A stretch of 64,000 nucleotides of DNA from an uncultured Alphaproteobacteria bacterium (GTDB lineage Bacteria > Pseudomonadota > Alphaproteobacteria > SP197): positions 3,228,225-3,292,224 of the forward strand of contig OY282363.1 in NCBI GenBank assembly GCA_958295695.1. Reading direction: 5' to 3'. Below, one piece after another: positions 23,610-33,038 of the stretch (positions are counted from its first letter, which is position 1; the number at the start of each line of letters is the position of its first letter). The notes beneath the pieces are model-generated. The model was not told the origin of the DNA, searched no databases, and saw only the letters and a list, made by a program, of their open reading frames with translations. A program made the translations under genes and the position numbers.

Positions 23610-26273
23610 TTACCCACCCGTTCGGCAGTCGGCCAGCCGAACCGTTTTCGCGCCCAGCGTTTCGTAGCGGGCTTCATGACAGGTCAGGACGACGATCTGG
23701 AGGGTCTCCGCCGCCTTCCGCAAAGCGAGTTGCATACGGTCGAATCGTTCGTCGTCGCTGTTGACCAACGGATCGTCGAGGATCAGCGCGACCGGCCTGT
23801 CCTTCTCGCGCAGCAGGTCGGCGAACGCCAGACGGGTGAGCACCGCGACCTGTTCGCGCGCGCCGACGCTGAGGTCGTCGAACGGTTCCTCCACGCCGCC
23901 CCGCACAAGCGATACGATGTCCAGAGTATCCTCGCGCAATCGCAACTCCGTGTCCGGGAAGAGCATCCGCAGGTAGGGTTTCAAGCGATCGCGCACCGGC
24001 CCGAGGAAGGTTTCCTTCGCTTCCCGTTCGGCCTCGCGCAGCGTGTCCATCAGTAGCTTCCACGCCTTGGCCTCGGCTTCCTCCCGAGCCAGTTCGGCGC
24101 ATGCGATGTCCAGTTCGCCCCTGGCGCGCTCCAGTTCCTCGGCCAGCCCGCGCTGTCCGAGCGTGCGCAGTTCAATGGTCAGATCGCGCTCGTCCCGCTC
24201 GGCCTTGTTCTTTTCCTTCTTGAGCCTGTCATAGGCGTCCCGTGCCCGTCCGTGTTCGAGTTGCACTTCGTCCGGCGCGAGCGCATCCCGTTCCTTGAGC
24301 ATTCTTTCATACTCCGCCTTGCGCTCGTCAAACTTGCGCCGGTCCGCTTCGGCGCGTTCGGCGAGCACATCGTCCGCCGTATCGCGCCGTGCTTGCGCCA
24401 GTTCGGTTTGCAGCCTATCCGCCGCTTCGGCTTTCAGCCGACGCCGCTCGGCCGCCCCGATCCATTCATCCTGTAACTTGCCGTGTGCGGAACGAGCCGC
24501 ATCGCGTTCCCGCAAGGCGGCGGCGAAGGCGCTCTCCGCGTCTTCGAGTCGTCCCTCCGCCTCCGCCTCGACCGTCCGGGCGCTCTCGATATCCGGCGAA
24601 CCGCCGTCGCCGCCTTCGACCGCCGCCAAGGATTCCCGTTTCCCACGAACGGTTTCTCGAAGAGCCTCGACGCCCTCGGGCGCGATTCCCTTCAATTCGC
24701 CACGCAAACGTTCCAGACGTCCAGCCGATCTCTGTCTCTCCCGCAAAGCTGTTTGCGCGGCGGCAAGATCGTTCAGGCCCAGTTCGCGCAGTTTGTCCCG
24801 TAGCCGGCGGCTCAGGCCGGAGAGACGATCGCGCAGGGGGACAATGTCCTCGTCGCCCGGCCTCACCTCGACCGCGCCGAACCCCTGCAAGCGGAATGTC
24901 TTCCTTTCCGTGACGCGTACCGGCCGATCCGTATCGACGGGCTCCCCATCGAGCGAAACCGCCATGGCGCCCTCCGGTTCGAACGTTAATGCCACGGCCG
25001 CCGCCTCAAGCGCGGCCTCCGCTCCTGCTATTTTCGACGACAGATCGCGCAGACGGTCAAGGACATCGTCATCGACCGGATTGGCGGCCGAAGCCCGTTT
25101 TTCCCGGCCGATTTTCTCATTCAGCGCATCGGCCCGCTTCAACTTGTTCTCGATCGTTTCCAGTTCGTCGGCGGTCTTCGCGCGCTCCCGCGCCCGACGC
25201 GCCGATACCGCGGCGTCTTTCGCCTCGTCCCGTCGCCGGCCGGATTTATCGAACTGTCGCAGGGTTTCCGTGAGCGCCCTTTCGGCCCCGTCCCGCTCGG
25301 GTTCGAGGTTTTCCAGAGCGGTTGCCGCCTCTCGCGCCTCTTCTTCAGCGCGGGAAGCCTTGGCGGCGAGGCCGGCGCGGCGGTCCCTGTCTTTTTCGGC
25401 CGCTCTGGCTACAGCTTCCGCCCCACCCATCGACGCTTTGGCGGTCTCGACACGCGCGTCGACCTTCTCCAACTCCCGGACAGCCTTGTCGGCTTCATCC
25501 ATCGCGGTCTTCGCCGTTGTCAGCGAGTCTTTGCGATCGTAACGGATGAGACGTCGGCGCAAATCCCCAAGCTCCTTCACTTTCTTATCGTAATCCCGGA
25601 GTTCGCGTTCCTGCGTCTGGCGTTCGTTCTCAAGCTCCCCGACCCGCTTGCGCCGATCGCTCAATGTCTTTTTCTCGCGCCCGGTCGGGGTGTAGTAGTC
25701 GCCGACCCGCTCCTTCACTGCGGCCAGCAGACGCCGTCCGCGGTCTCCGCCCAGCACCTGTCCGACTTCGCCCTCGATCGCTTCCCGCAGCGCCGTCTGG
25801 CTGTCGCTGTTCATCTCCAGCCGCGCGAAGGCCCGGCCCTGCTCCACCCAGAGCAGGCCGGCGAGGCCGCGATGCTCCTCCTTCGCGGGGCCGCGACCCG
25901 GTTGCGTGAAGCCGAGCAACTCCCGCAACCTGTCTTCGGCGTCCTCTCCCTGCCAGCGTCCACCGCCGCCTTCGAGCGAGACCGAGGGATCGCGCCCGAA
26001 CGCCTTTTCGAGACGGTAGAGTGCTCCGGCCAGCACGAAATCGACGTCGATGGCGGGGCGGACGCCCTTCGCGCCGAAGGGAAGCATGTCCTCGATGGCT
26101 TTGCCCGTCAGCCCGTGACGGTCGAAGAACACCGCCTGCAGCGCCTTCAGAAGGGTGGACTTGCCTTCCTCGTTGTCGCCGACGATGATCGTGATGGCGG
26201 GATCGAAACCCGCGATCTCGACGCCCCTGTCGAGCTTGCGGAAATCGCGGACGGCGAGTCGTTCGATCCGCAT
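23610..26273 (-). CDS. SbcC/YhaN-like coiled-coil ATPase
   Basis: SMC-like ATPase of 887 residues that would act with the adjacent nuclease on DNA ends. Walker A is VGDNEEGKST (residues 31-40), followed by a long central coiled coil very rich in Glu, Arg, Lys and Ala (about residues 180-740). The C-terminal half-site has the signature DLSVGAREQVAVLTRLAFAD and Walker B ALILDDPLVNSDDERF. No CxxC zinc hook typical of SbcC/Rad50 is evident, which points to the YhaN branch. ATG 26273 is chosen because MRIERLAVRDFRKLD is the canonical start. It follows the nuclease gene by 4 nt. Confidence 0.85.
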   Translation of the reverse strand: MRIERLAVRDFRKLDRGVEIAGFDPAITIIVGDNEEGKSTLLKALQAVFFDRHGLTGKAIEDMLPFGAKGVRPAIDVDFVLAGALYRLEKAFGRDPSVSLEGGGGRWQGEDAEDRLRELLGFTQPGRGPAKEEHRGLAGLLWVEQGRAFARLEMNSDSQTALREAIEGEVGQVLGGDRGRRLLAAVKERVGDYYTPTGREKKTLSDRRKRVGELENERQTQERELRDYDKKVKELGDLRRRLIRYDRKDSLTTAKTAMDEADKAVRELEKVDARVETAKASMGGAEAVARAAEKDRDRRAGLAAKASRAEEEAREAATALENLEPERDGAERALTETLRQFDKSGRRRDEAKDAAVSARRARERAKTADELETIENKLKRADALNEKIGREKRASAANPVDDDVLDRLRDLSSKIAGAEAALEAAAVALTFEPEGAMAVSLDGEPVDTDRPVRVTERKTFRLQGFGAVEVRPGDEDIVPLRDRLSGLSRRLRDKLRELGLNDLAAAQTALRERQRSAGRLERLRGELKGIAPEGVEALRETVRGKRESLAAVEGGDGGSPDIESARTVEAEAEGRLEDAESAFAAALRERDAARSAHGKLQDEWIGAAERRRLKAEAADRLQTELAQARRDTADDVLAERAEADRRKFDERKAEYERMLKERDALAPDEVQLEHGRARDAYDRLKKEKNKAERDERDLTIELRTLGQRGLAEELERARGELDIACAELAREEAEAKAWKLLMDTLREAEREAKETFLGPVRDRLKPYLRMLFPDTELRLREDTLDIVSLVRGGVEEPFDDLSVGAREQVAVLTRLAFADLLREKDRPVALILDDPLVNSDDERFDRMQLALRKAAETLQIVVLTCHEARYETLGAKTVRLADCRTGG

Positions 26274-26277
26274 GGCC

Positions 26278-27408
26278 CTATCCGCCCGTCCCGACATGCG
26301 TTTTGTAGAGCCGGATCAGCGCCGCCCTTGCGACCGCCCGGTCGGGATCGCGTTCGTCTCGCGCACGGTCGCGCAGCCGCTCGACGGCCACGCGGACGAA
26401 GCCGTCGCGGTCGATGCGGTCGAGGTCGTCTTCGCTCGGTTCGGCCAGCAGGCCGTCTTCCCAGATGTCCAGATGGTGGAGACGCGCCTCCCAATCGCCG
26501 AGACGATCGAAAAGTCGCTTGCGGGTCGCGAGGTCGACCGCGCCGTCGAGCGTCAGCCGAAGCAGGCAGCGTTCCGGCTCCGGGGCGAGTTCGCCGATCT
26601 TCCGGTCGAGCGCCTCGACATCGGCGTCGTCGCGGACCTCCGCCGATTCCTCCCGCCAGGTGAAGTGGCCGGTGGGGACCTTCTCGACTTCCGGCGACCC
26701 GCCCGGTTTGCGGATCGTCACGACCAGCGCATGGCCCGGATCGCTGGATGTGAACCTGTCGGTTTCCGGCGTGCCGGAATACCATGTCCGGTCGTTGATC
26801 CGACGTGTCCCGTGCCAGTCTCCGAGCGCCAGATAGTCGAGGCGCGCCGCCTCCGCCCGTCCGGCGGGGACCCGATTCGGCTTTGCGGAGGAGTCGGGCA
26901 GAGACTCGGGGACCGACCCGTGGGCAAGCCCGATGCGAATCGCGTCTTCCTGCGTTTCCGCGTTGTCGAACCATGCCGTGAGATCGTCGATTTCGTGTCG
27001 CCGCCGCAGCACCGCCGGCAGCACGACGGCCCGTCCGCCCGCGAGCGTCAGCGGCTTCTCCAGCTCCAGGGCCAGATACACGTTGTCGGACAGTCCGCGG
27101 TGCCGGAGGCGGCTCCAGACCGAATCGGCGAGCGCCGGATCGTGGTTGCCGGGGATGAACACCCAGTCGCCAGCAAACTCTTTCAAGGCGACCGACATGC
27201 GGGTCAGCGTGCGGTCGGCGACGGCGTTGGCGTCGAACGCATCGCCGGCGACCAGAACCGCATCCGCATCCCGTTCCGCGGCCAGCCTGCCGACCGCCTT
27301 GACGGTCTCGACCCGCCGCTCGCGCAGGGCCGCGCCGGCGTCGCCCGGAATGTTGGCGAACTGCTTGCCCAACTGCCAGTCCGCCGTATGCACGAACCTG
27401 AACGTCAC
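26278..27408 (-). CDS. SbcD/YhaO-like metallophosphoesterase (DNA exonuclease subunit)
   Basis: 376-residue calcineurin-like phosphoesterase. The metal-binding motifs run in order: VHTADWQLG (His7, Asp10), LVAGDAFD, PGNHDPAL, a middle His in LAHGSVP, and ALGDWHG. These are the Mn-binding residues of SbcD/Mre11-type nucleases. It is first in a two-gene operon with the SMC-like ATPase, the usual nuclease-ATPase arrangement. Probable role is DNA end processing or removal of unusual DNA ends. Confidence 0.86.
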   Translation of the reverse strand: MTFRFVHTADWQLGKQFANIPGDAGAALRERRVETVKAVGRLAAERDADAVLVAGDAFDANAVADRTLTRMSVALKEFAGDWVFIPGNHDPALADSVWSRLRHRGLSDNVYLALELEKPLTLAGGRAVVLPAVLRRRHEIDDLTAWFDNAETQEDAIRIGLAHGSVPESLPDSSAKPNRVPAGRAEAARLDYLALGDWHGTRRINDRTWYSGTPETDRFTSSDPGHALVVTIRKPGGSPEVEKVPTGHFTWREESAEVRDDADVEALDRKIGELAPEPERCLLRLTLDGAVDLATRKRLFDRLGDWEARLHHLDIWEDGLLAEPSEDDLDRIDRDGFVRVAVERLRDRARDERDPDRAVARAALIRLYKTHVGTGG

Positions 27409-27502
27409 GCCTCGATACCCCTCGGTCCGACCCCGTTCGGGAGCCGGAACCTAGCGAGAGGGGTCATGGCTGTCGAGGCGGCGCGCGCCCCGTCCGCGCC
27501 CG

Positions 27503-28369
27503 TCACGGCCGCAGCTCGGCCCGGCCGTCGTCGAGCACCACCCAATCCCGCTCCAGGCAGCGGGTACGGTGGAACGCCGTGGCGCCGTCGCGCCAGATCT
27601 CGGTCGCCAGCGTGTCGCCGGGATAGACCGGAGCGGTGAACCGGCCGTGGAAGGCCCTCACGCGGGAGGGGTCGTGGCCGCAGCAGGCCGCCACGACCGC
27701 GTGGCACGCCATGCCGTAGGTCGCCAGGCCGTGCAGGATCGGGCGCTCGAACCCGGCCTCGCGGGCGAACGCGGGGTCGGCGTGGAGTTCGTAGAGGTCG
27801 CCGCTCAACCGGTAGATCAGCGCGGCCTGGCCGGCGACGGCGCGCTCCACCACCGCGTCGGGCGCGCGGCCGGGCATGGCGGCGCGTTCCGGGGGCGGCG
27901 GCGGCTCGCCGCCGAAACCGCCCGCGCCGATCAGCACGCCGGTCTGGCGCAGGGTCGCCACGGGCTCGCCCGTCGCGGCGTCGGACACCTCGTCCTCGAC
28001 CTTGAGGATGGCGTGGCTTCCCTCGCCCCGGTCGTAGAGGCCGACGATCCGGCTCCGGCATTCGACCTCGCCCTCGGCGGGCAGGGGGCGATGGAGCGTG
28101 ACGGTCTCGTCGCCGTGCACGTTCGGCGCGTCGCCCAGGCCGGACTCGCCGTCCCGGAACCATTCGAAGTCGTGGCCGACGACGGTGGCGAAGGTCGGCA
28201 GGACCTTCGGCCCCCACCCCTCGTAGACGAAGGGGAGTTCGTCGCGGTCGAGAGGATCGGCGCCCAGGCCGAGACCGAGCGCGTAGAGCACCGCCTCCCG
28301 CGCGCCGTAACGCACCCTGCGCGGCGCGGCGCGCCAGGCCGCGACCTTCCCGGGGTCGGGCCGGATCAC
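27503..28369 (-). CDS. MaoC-family (R)-specific enoyl-CoA hydratase (hydratase 2 type)
   Basis: 288-residue double-hotdog protein. The second half carries the hydratase-2 motif: Asp in HADPAFAREAGF and His in RPILHGLATYGMA. The first half has the non-catalytic hotdog seen in eukaryotic-type hydratase 2 proteins. It would hydrate trans-2-enoyl-CoA to (R)-3-hydroxyacyl-CoA in the cytoplasm. The stop is at 27503 and the TPR gene lies 76 nt upstream on the same strand. Confidence 0.85.
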   Translation of the reverse strand: MIRPDPGKVAAWRAAPRRVRYGAREAVLYALGLGLGADPLDRDELPFVYEGWGPKVLPTFATVVGHDFEWFRDGESGLGDAPNVHGDETVTLHRPLPAEGEVECRSRIVGLYDRGEGSHAILKVEDEVSDAATGEPVATLRQTGVLIGAGGFGGEPPPPPERAAMPGRAPDAVVERAVAGQAALIYRLSGDLYELHADPAFAREAGFERPILHGLATYGMACHAVVAACCGHDPSRVRAFHGRFTAPVYPGDTLATEIWRDGATAFHRTRCLERDWVVLDDGRAELRP

Positions 28370-28445
28370 GGCGGGTCCCGGAAGGCGGCGTCTCCGCGGA
28401 CTCCGAACCCGGCGAGAACGGTCGCGCTATCGGAATCGGCGGGGT

Positions 28446-30098
28446 TCACGCCGCGCTCCGCGTACGGCAGTAGCAAGACGAGCGCACCGGCACGTCGCAG
28501 CGCGCCGCGGCGAGGTCGAGGCGCTGCCCGACGAGCGGCGCCTCGACCGTATCGCCCCGGCGGACAAGGCATTCGTGGAGGCCGTGCAGGCTCCAGACGT
28601 TGTCCGGATGCTGGCAGGGCCGGCGCAGGGTGGCGTCGAACCCCAGGTCGGCGCGGTAGACAACCTCGGCCTCCCCGTAGCGGCCCTGCTCCATCAGCAG
28701 CGCGCCGAGGGCGTGGCGGGTCGGCTGCATCCAGGCCCAGGGCTCGTCGTAGGGCAGGCCGTCGTCGAGCTCGACCGCGCGGCGCAGGTGGGCGAACGCG
28801 GCGTCGTGGTCGCCCTTGCGGTAGTCCAGTTCGCCCAGGAGCATCCGTTCGGCGACGGCGAGGATGTCGAGGCAGGTGTTGTTGAACAGCCGGCGGCTTT
28901 CGGGCACGCGGTCGCGCGCCTCCAGGAAGAGGTCGCGCTCGGCCTCCGCCTCGGCCACCCGTCCCGTCGCGGCGAGGGCCACGCAGCGGGCGTAGCGGAC
29001 CGTCGCGGCGGTGACGCAATAGAGCCCGGGATCGTCGGGCGGCCGCTGCTCCAGGATCTCCCGCCACTTGCCGAACCGGACCAGCACGTGCTGCTTGATC
29101 GGGATGTAGCCCTCCAGCCAGTCGGCGGCGGGCGGCGAGCCGCTCTCCAGGAGCTCCCGCGGCAGGGTCTCGACCATCTCCTCGGCGGCCTCGATGGCGG
29201 GACCGTACTGGCCCAGGAACATCGCGCCGTAGACCTTGAAGTGGTAGTCGTGCGCCCGGTAGCCGGAATAGACGTTGAAGACGCCGGCGTGCTCGACGAA
29301 CTTCCGGTCGGCGACGATGGCCGCGTGGTTGCGCTCCACGACGGCCCGGTAGTTGCCGCACAGCACGTCGATGTGGGTCGGCATGTGGCGCAGGTGGCCC
29401 GATTCCGGCGCCGCGTCGTAGAGCGCGTCGCCCGACTTGAGCGCCCGTTCGGGATGCGGCGACATCTCCATGACGTGGACATGCATGTGGAGCAGGCCGG
29501 GGTGCCGGTCCGCGCCCGGAAGGGTGGCGAACGCGGTCTCCAGGACATCGATGACCTCCAGGGTGTCGGCGCCCTCGGCGGCCTCGCCGGTGTCCAGGTC
29601 CCAGAGCCGCCACGGCGTGCGGTTCATCAGCGCCTCGGCGAAGAGGGCGCAGACGTCGAGGCTGTCGCCGTGCGCGGCGTGGACCGGCCGCATGGCCGCC
29701 GCATAGGCGTCGTTCCAGCCGTCGTAATCGTCGTCGCCGGTCTCGGGGAAACGCTCGACCAAGGCCGCGCAGAGCGCTTTCTCGACCTCGGTCGCGCCTT
29801 GCGAGCGCGCCGCGGCCTCGCGGCTTTCCGAGCGCGCGCGGGCGAGGCGCTCCGCCCGCTCCTCCTCGCCGAAATCGGCCCAGGGCCTGTTGTAGTTCGG
29901 CCCGATGGCGTAGGCGACGCCCCAGCGCGCCATGCAGCATCCGGGGTCGGCGGCCAGGGCCTTCTCGAAGCAGGCGACCGCCTCCTCGTGGTTGAAACCG
30001 TAGGTCCAGGCCAGGCCCCTGTCGAACCAGACCCGCGCCTCGGCCGAGGCCGCGGTGACGGGCCAGCGGTAGGTCCCCAGGTCGAAATAACCGCTCAT
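28446..30098 (-). CDS. Tetratricopeptide-repeat protein
   Basis: 550-residue protein built from degenerate TPR helices. Canonical spacing is visible in FNHEEAVACFEKALAADPGC and GDHDAAFAHLRRAVELDDG. A cluster of histidines and methionines, LLHMHVHVMEMSPHPER and HLRHMPTHIDVL, suggests a metal site. No signal peptide or transmembrane segment is seen. Homologues are common next to hydrolase genes, but the function is unknown. It follows the MBL-fold gene by 24 nt and is probably co-transcribed. Confidence 0.78.
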   Translation of the reverse strand: MSGYFDLGTYRWPVTAASAEARVWFDRGLAWTYGFNHEEAVACFEKALAADPGCCMARWGVAYAIGPNYNRPWADFGEEERAERLARARSESREAAARSQGATEVEKALCAALVERFPETGDDDYDGWNDAYAAAMRPVHAAHGDSLDVCALFAEALMNRTPWRLWDLDTGEAAEGADTLEVIDVLETAFATLPGADRHPGLLHMHVHVMEMSPHPERALKSGDALYDAAPESGHLRHMPTHIDVLCGNYRAVVERNHAAIVADRKFVEHAGVFNVYSGYRAHDYHFKVYGAMFLGQYGPAIEAAEEMVETLPRELLESGSPPAADWLEGYIPIKQHVLVRFGKWREILEQRPPDDPGLYCVTAATVRYARCVALAATGRVAEAEAERDLFLEARDRVPESRRLFNNTCLDILAVAERMLLGELDYRKGDHDAAFAHLRRAVELDDGLPYDEPWAWMQPTRHALGALLMEQGRYGEAEVVYRADLGFDATLRRPCQHPDNVWSLHGLHECLVRRGDTVEAPLVGQRLDLAAARCDVPVRSSCYCRTRSAA

Positions 30099-30122
30099 CG
30101 TCCGCCCCCGCCCGGGTCGGCC

Positions 30123-30899
30123 TCACGCCGCCGCCCGCCTGTCGAGATAGGCGCGGCACAGTTCCACGAGCCGCTCCCGCCCGAAGCTCGGGTCGTGGCC
30201 CGCGTGGACCGCCCTGACCGGCAGGCCGATCAGCCGCTCCATGGTCCCGCGATAGGCGGCGATGTCGGATTCGGGCAGCATGTCGAGCAATGGGCCGTCG
30301 TAGACCGCGTCGCCGGAGAACAGCGTGCCGGTCTCCGCCTCCCACAGGCCCACGCTGCCCGGCGAATGGCCCGGCAGCTCCAGCACCTCGAAACGGCGGT
30401 CGCCGATCGAGACCTCGTCGCCCTCGTCCACCACGCGGGTCGGCCTGGCGGGCTCCACGCGCCAGGCGCGGGCGTCGTAACCGGGGTAGGGCGCGGCGTC
30501 GATCAGGCATTCGGCGATCCGGTAGCCCGCGTCCTCGATGCACCTCACGATCTCGGGGTCCATGTCCTCGCGGTAGAGCGAGAAACGCCGGTCGGGCTCC
30601 TCCATGACCGCGGCCTCGCGCCGTCCCACGATGCGGTGCTCGAACTCGTGCAGGCCGCCCACGTGATCGAAATGCGTATGGGTCGCGAACGCCAGCACGC
30701 CGTGGCCGAACAGGTCCTCGATCGCCGGCTTGAGCTGGGCCACGCCCATGCCGGTGTCCACCAGAAGGTCCGCCTCGGATCCCCTTACATGCCAGATATT
30801 GCAGCGTCCCAGCGGATCGACATGGGGTTCCCGGATCAGCGTGATGTCGTCGTCGATCCTCTCGCGTTCGAACCAGCGTCCGGCGATCGGAAAGGTCAT
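30123..30899 (-). CDS. MBL-fold metallo-hydrolase
   Basis: 258-residue metallo-beta-lactamase-fold hydrolase with the full set of metal motifs: THTHFDHVGG, LPGHSPGSVG, SGDAVYDG and VHAGHDPSFG. Such enzymes hydrolyse thioesters, lactones or phosphoesters; the substrate here is not identifiable. It lies 43 nt downstream of hyuB on the same strand and may end the hydantoinase operon. Confidence 0.87.
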   Translation of the reverse strand: MTFPIAGRWFERERIDDDITLIREPHVDPLGRCNIWHVRGSEADLLVDTGMGVAQLKPAIEDLFGHGVLAFATHTHFDHVGGLHEFEHRIVGRREAAVMEEPDRRFSLYREDMDPEIVRCIEDAGYRIAECLIDAAPYPGYDARAWRVEPARPTRVVDEGDEVSIGDRRFEVLELPGHSPGSVGLWEAETGTLFSGDAVYDGPLLDMLPESDIAAYRGTMERLIGLPVRAVHAGHDPSFGRERLVELCRAYLDRRAAA

Positions 30900-30942
30900 G
30901 GCGCAAACTCCCGTCGCATCGTCGCGCGGCCCGGCCCGTCGC

Positions 30943-32604
30943 TCACGCGTAGCCCTCCGCCCTGTCGCGCTCGACGAGCGCCGGGTCGCGTTCGGCCGGG
31001 TCGCCCCAGCCTCCGCCGCCGGCGCCCACCGTGCGCAGGACGTCGCCGCGCTTGAGGACGACGCCGACCATCTTGCTCTTGAGGTTCTCCTCGTCCGGCC
31101 CGCCGGGATTGCGGATCAGGGCCGCCCGGCCGCCGTCGCCGCCGCCGTGGAGGCCCCACGGCGCGGTCTCGGGCCGGGTCTGCTGGCAGTAGCCGGTGAG
31201 GATGCCGGTCCCGGCCAGCACCTCGTAGTCGCGCCGGACGCCCAGTCCGCCGCGGAACCTGCCCTCTCCGCCCGAACCCTCGACCAGCGCGGTCCCGTTG
31301 ACCCGGACCGGCGACAGCGTCTCCATGATCTCGGCCGAGAGGATGGCGCAGTTGCCGCCGTGGCTGTCGACGGCGTTGAGGCCGTCGCGCCCCTCGGCGC
31401 CTCCCATGCCGCCGCCGATGATGTCGGCGATCACGTAGTAGGGACGCCCGCCGTCGTCCTCGGCCATCTCGGGCCGGTCGTCGAAGCCGCCCAGCACGAA
31501 GCTCGGGAAGGACGTGTGGCAGCCCGCGGCGGCGTTCGCGCCGGCGACCGGCGACAGCGCCTTCAGCACGACATCGGCCAACGCCTGCTGGGTGATGTGG
31601 CGCACGGAAACGGCGGCCGGCCGGATCGGATCGAGCACCGTGCCGCGCCGCGTCTTCACGCGCACGGGCCGGTCGCAGCCCTGGTTCTGCGGCAGGTCGG
31701 GCGCCAGGACGCACTTCACCGCGTAGTGGATCATCGACAGCGTCGAGGCCTCCGGGCAGTTGAGCCCGTTGGCCCGCTGCTCGTCGGCGCCGGAGACGTC
31801 GACCGCGATCTCGTCGCCCGTCACCGTCACCGCGGCGTGGAGCCGGATCGGCTCGTCGGTGGCGACGTCGTCCTCCATGAGCACGTCCGCCTCCCAGCGG
31901 CCCTCGCCCAAGCCCGCGATGGCGCGGCGCATGTAGGTCTCGTTGTAGTCGAGGCAGGCGCCGCACAGATCGCGGAAACGGTCGTTGCCGTAGCGCCCGG
32001 CGAGTTCGGCGATGCGCCGCTCGCCGGTGCGGCAGCCGGCGATCTGGGCCCGCAGGTCTCCCGCCGAGCCGCGCGGGTCGCGCACATTGGCCGCCAGGAT
32101 GTCGAAGATCGCCCGCGCCGGGCGGCCTTCCTCCACCAGCTTCAGCGGCGGCAGGATCAGGCCCTCGGCGAAGACCTCGAGATTGTCCGGTCCCTCGCTG
32201 CCCGGCACCTTGCCGCCGATGTCGACGTGATGGGCGATGGTCGAGGTGAGCGCGACCAGCTCGCCGTCGTGGAACACGGGGCCGAACAGACAGACATCCA
32301 TGGTGTGCGTGCAGCCCTGGTAAGGGTCGTTGCACACGATGACGTCGCCGGGCCTCCACTCCTCGCGCGGGATCCTGGCGAACATGTAGCGGATCGCCGT
32401 CGACATGATGCCGAGCTGGGCCGGAATGGTCTCGGCCTGGCCGAGCATGTCGCCCTCCGGCGTGAAGAGGCCGCACGAATAGTCGTACATGTCCCAGATG
32501 ATCGAGGAGAAGGCGGCGCGCCGCAGCGCCATCGACATCTCCTCGGCGATGCCCGCGAGCTGGTGCTGGAACACGTCGCGGGCGATGGCGTCGATCTCGC
32601 TCAT
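30943..32604 (-). CDS. hyuB: Hydantoinase/oxoprolinase subunit B (HyuB)
   Basis: 553 residues, normal for HyuB. Typical segments are DVFQHQLAGIAEEMSMALRR, GQAETIPAQLGIM, DVIVCNDPYQGCTHTMDV, HHVDIGGKVPGSE and the glycine-rich C-terminus GGDGGRAALIRNPGG ... GAGGGGWGDP. With HyuA it forms the ATP-dependent N-methylhydantoinase/5-oxoprolinase complex that opens hydantoin-like rings. Its ATG overlaps the stop of the truncated HyuB copy upstream by 4 nt (ATGA), so its translation depends on that remnant being translated. Confidence 0.9.
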   Translation of the reverse strand: MSEIDAIARDVFQHQLAGIAEEMSMALRRAAFSSIIWDMYDYSCGLFTPEGDMLGQAETIPAQLGIMSTAIRYMFARIPREEWRPGDVIVCNDPYQGCTHTMDVCLFGPVFHDGELVALTSTIAHHVDIGGKVPGSEGPDNLEVFAEGLILPPLKLVEEGRPARAIFDILAANVRDPRGSAGDLRAQIAGCRTGERRIAELAGRYGNDRFRDLCGACLDYNETYMRRAIAGLGEGRWEADVLMEDDVATDEPIRLHAAVTVTGDEIAVDVSGADEQRANGLNCPEASTLSMIHYAVKCVLAPDLPQNQGCDRPVRVKTRRGTVLDPIRPAAVSVRHITQQALADVVLKALSPVAGANAAAGCHTSFPSFVLGGFDDRPEMAEDDGGRPYYVIADIIGGGMGGAEGRDGLNAVDSHGGNCAILSAEIMETLSPVRVNGTALVEGSGGEGRFRGGLGVRRDYEVLAGTGILTGYCQQTRPETAPWGLHGGGDGGRAALIRNPGGPDEENLKSKMVGVVLKRGDVLRTVGAGGGGWGDPAERDPALVERDRAEGYA

Positions 32605-33038
32605 CTCATGTCTCCATCCTGTTCCGCCGCCTCGGCGGCGACATAGCCTTCTTCCAGATCGCGCGCCACGAGCGCCGGGTCGCGCTCGACCGCGTCGCCC
32701 CAGCCTCCACCGGCGCCGACGACGCACGGCGCGCCGCAGCGCTTCAGGACATGGGACGTCACGCGGGCGGGCGGCTTCTCCTCGCGGGCGACGCCGGGGT
32801 TGAGGACGAAGGCGGCCTTGCCGCCCGGTCCGCCGCCGTCGATGCCGAGTTGGGCCGGAATGGCGTCGGCTTGGGCGATCGTGTCGCCGTCGGGCGCGAA
32901 GAGCGCGCGGGAGCAATCCCACATATCCCAGACGATCGAGCTGTAGGCCGCGCGCCGCGGCGCCGTCGACATCTCGTCGGCGACGCCGTGAAGCCGGGTC
33001 TGGAAGATGTCCCGGTCGATCGGATCGACGGCCGTCAC
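32601..33038 (-). pseudogene. Second HyuB copy with a large in-frame internal deletion
   Basis: 145-codon open frame. Residues 1-65 match the HyuB N-terminus (DRDIFQTRLHGVADEMSTAP, ADAIPAQLGI) and the rest matches the HyuB C-terminus (GGGPGGKAAFVLNPGVAREE, GAGGGWGDAVERDPALVARD). About 400 central residues are missing, joined at ...PAQLGI/DGGG, without breaking the frame. The GTG start (33038) overlaps the hyuA stop by 4 nt and its stop overlaps the full hyuB start by 4 nt, so coupling is intact at both ends. It cannot be a functional catalytic subunit; it may survive because it passes ribosomes to hyuB. Confidence 0.82.
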
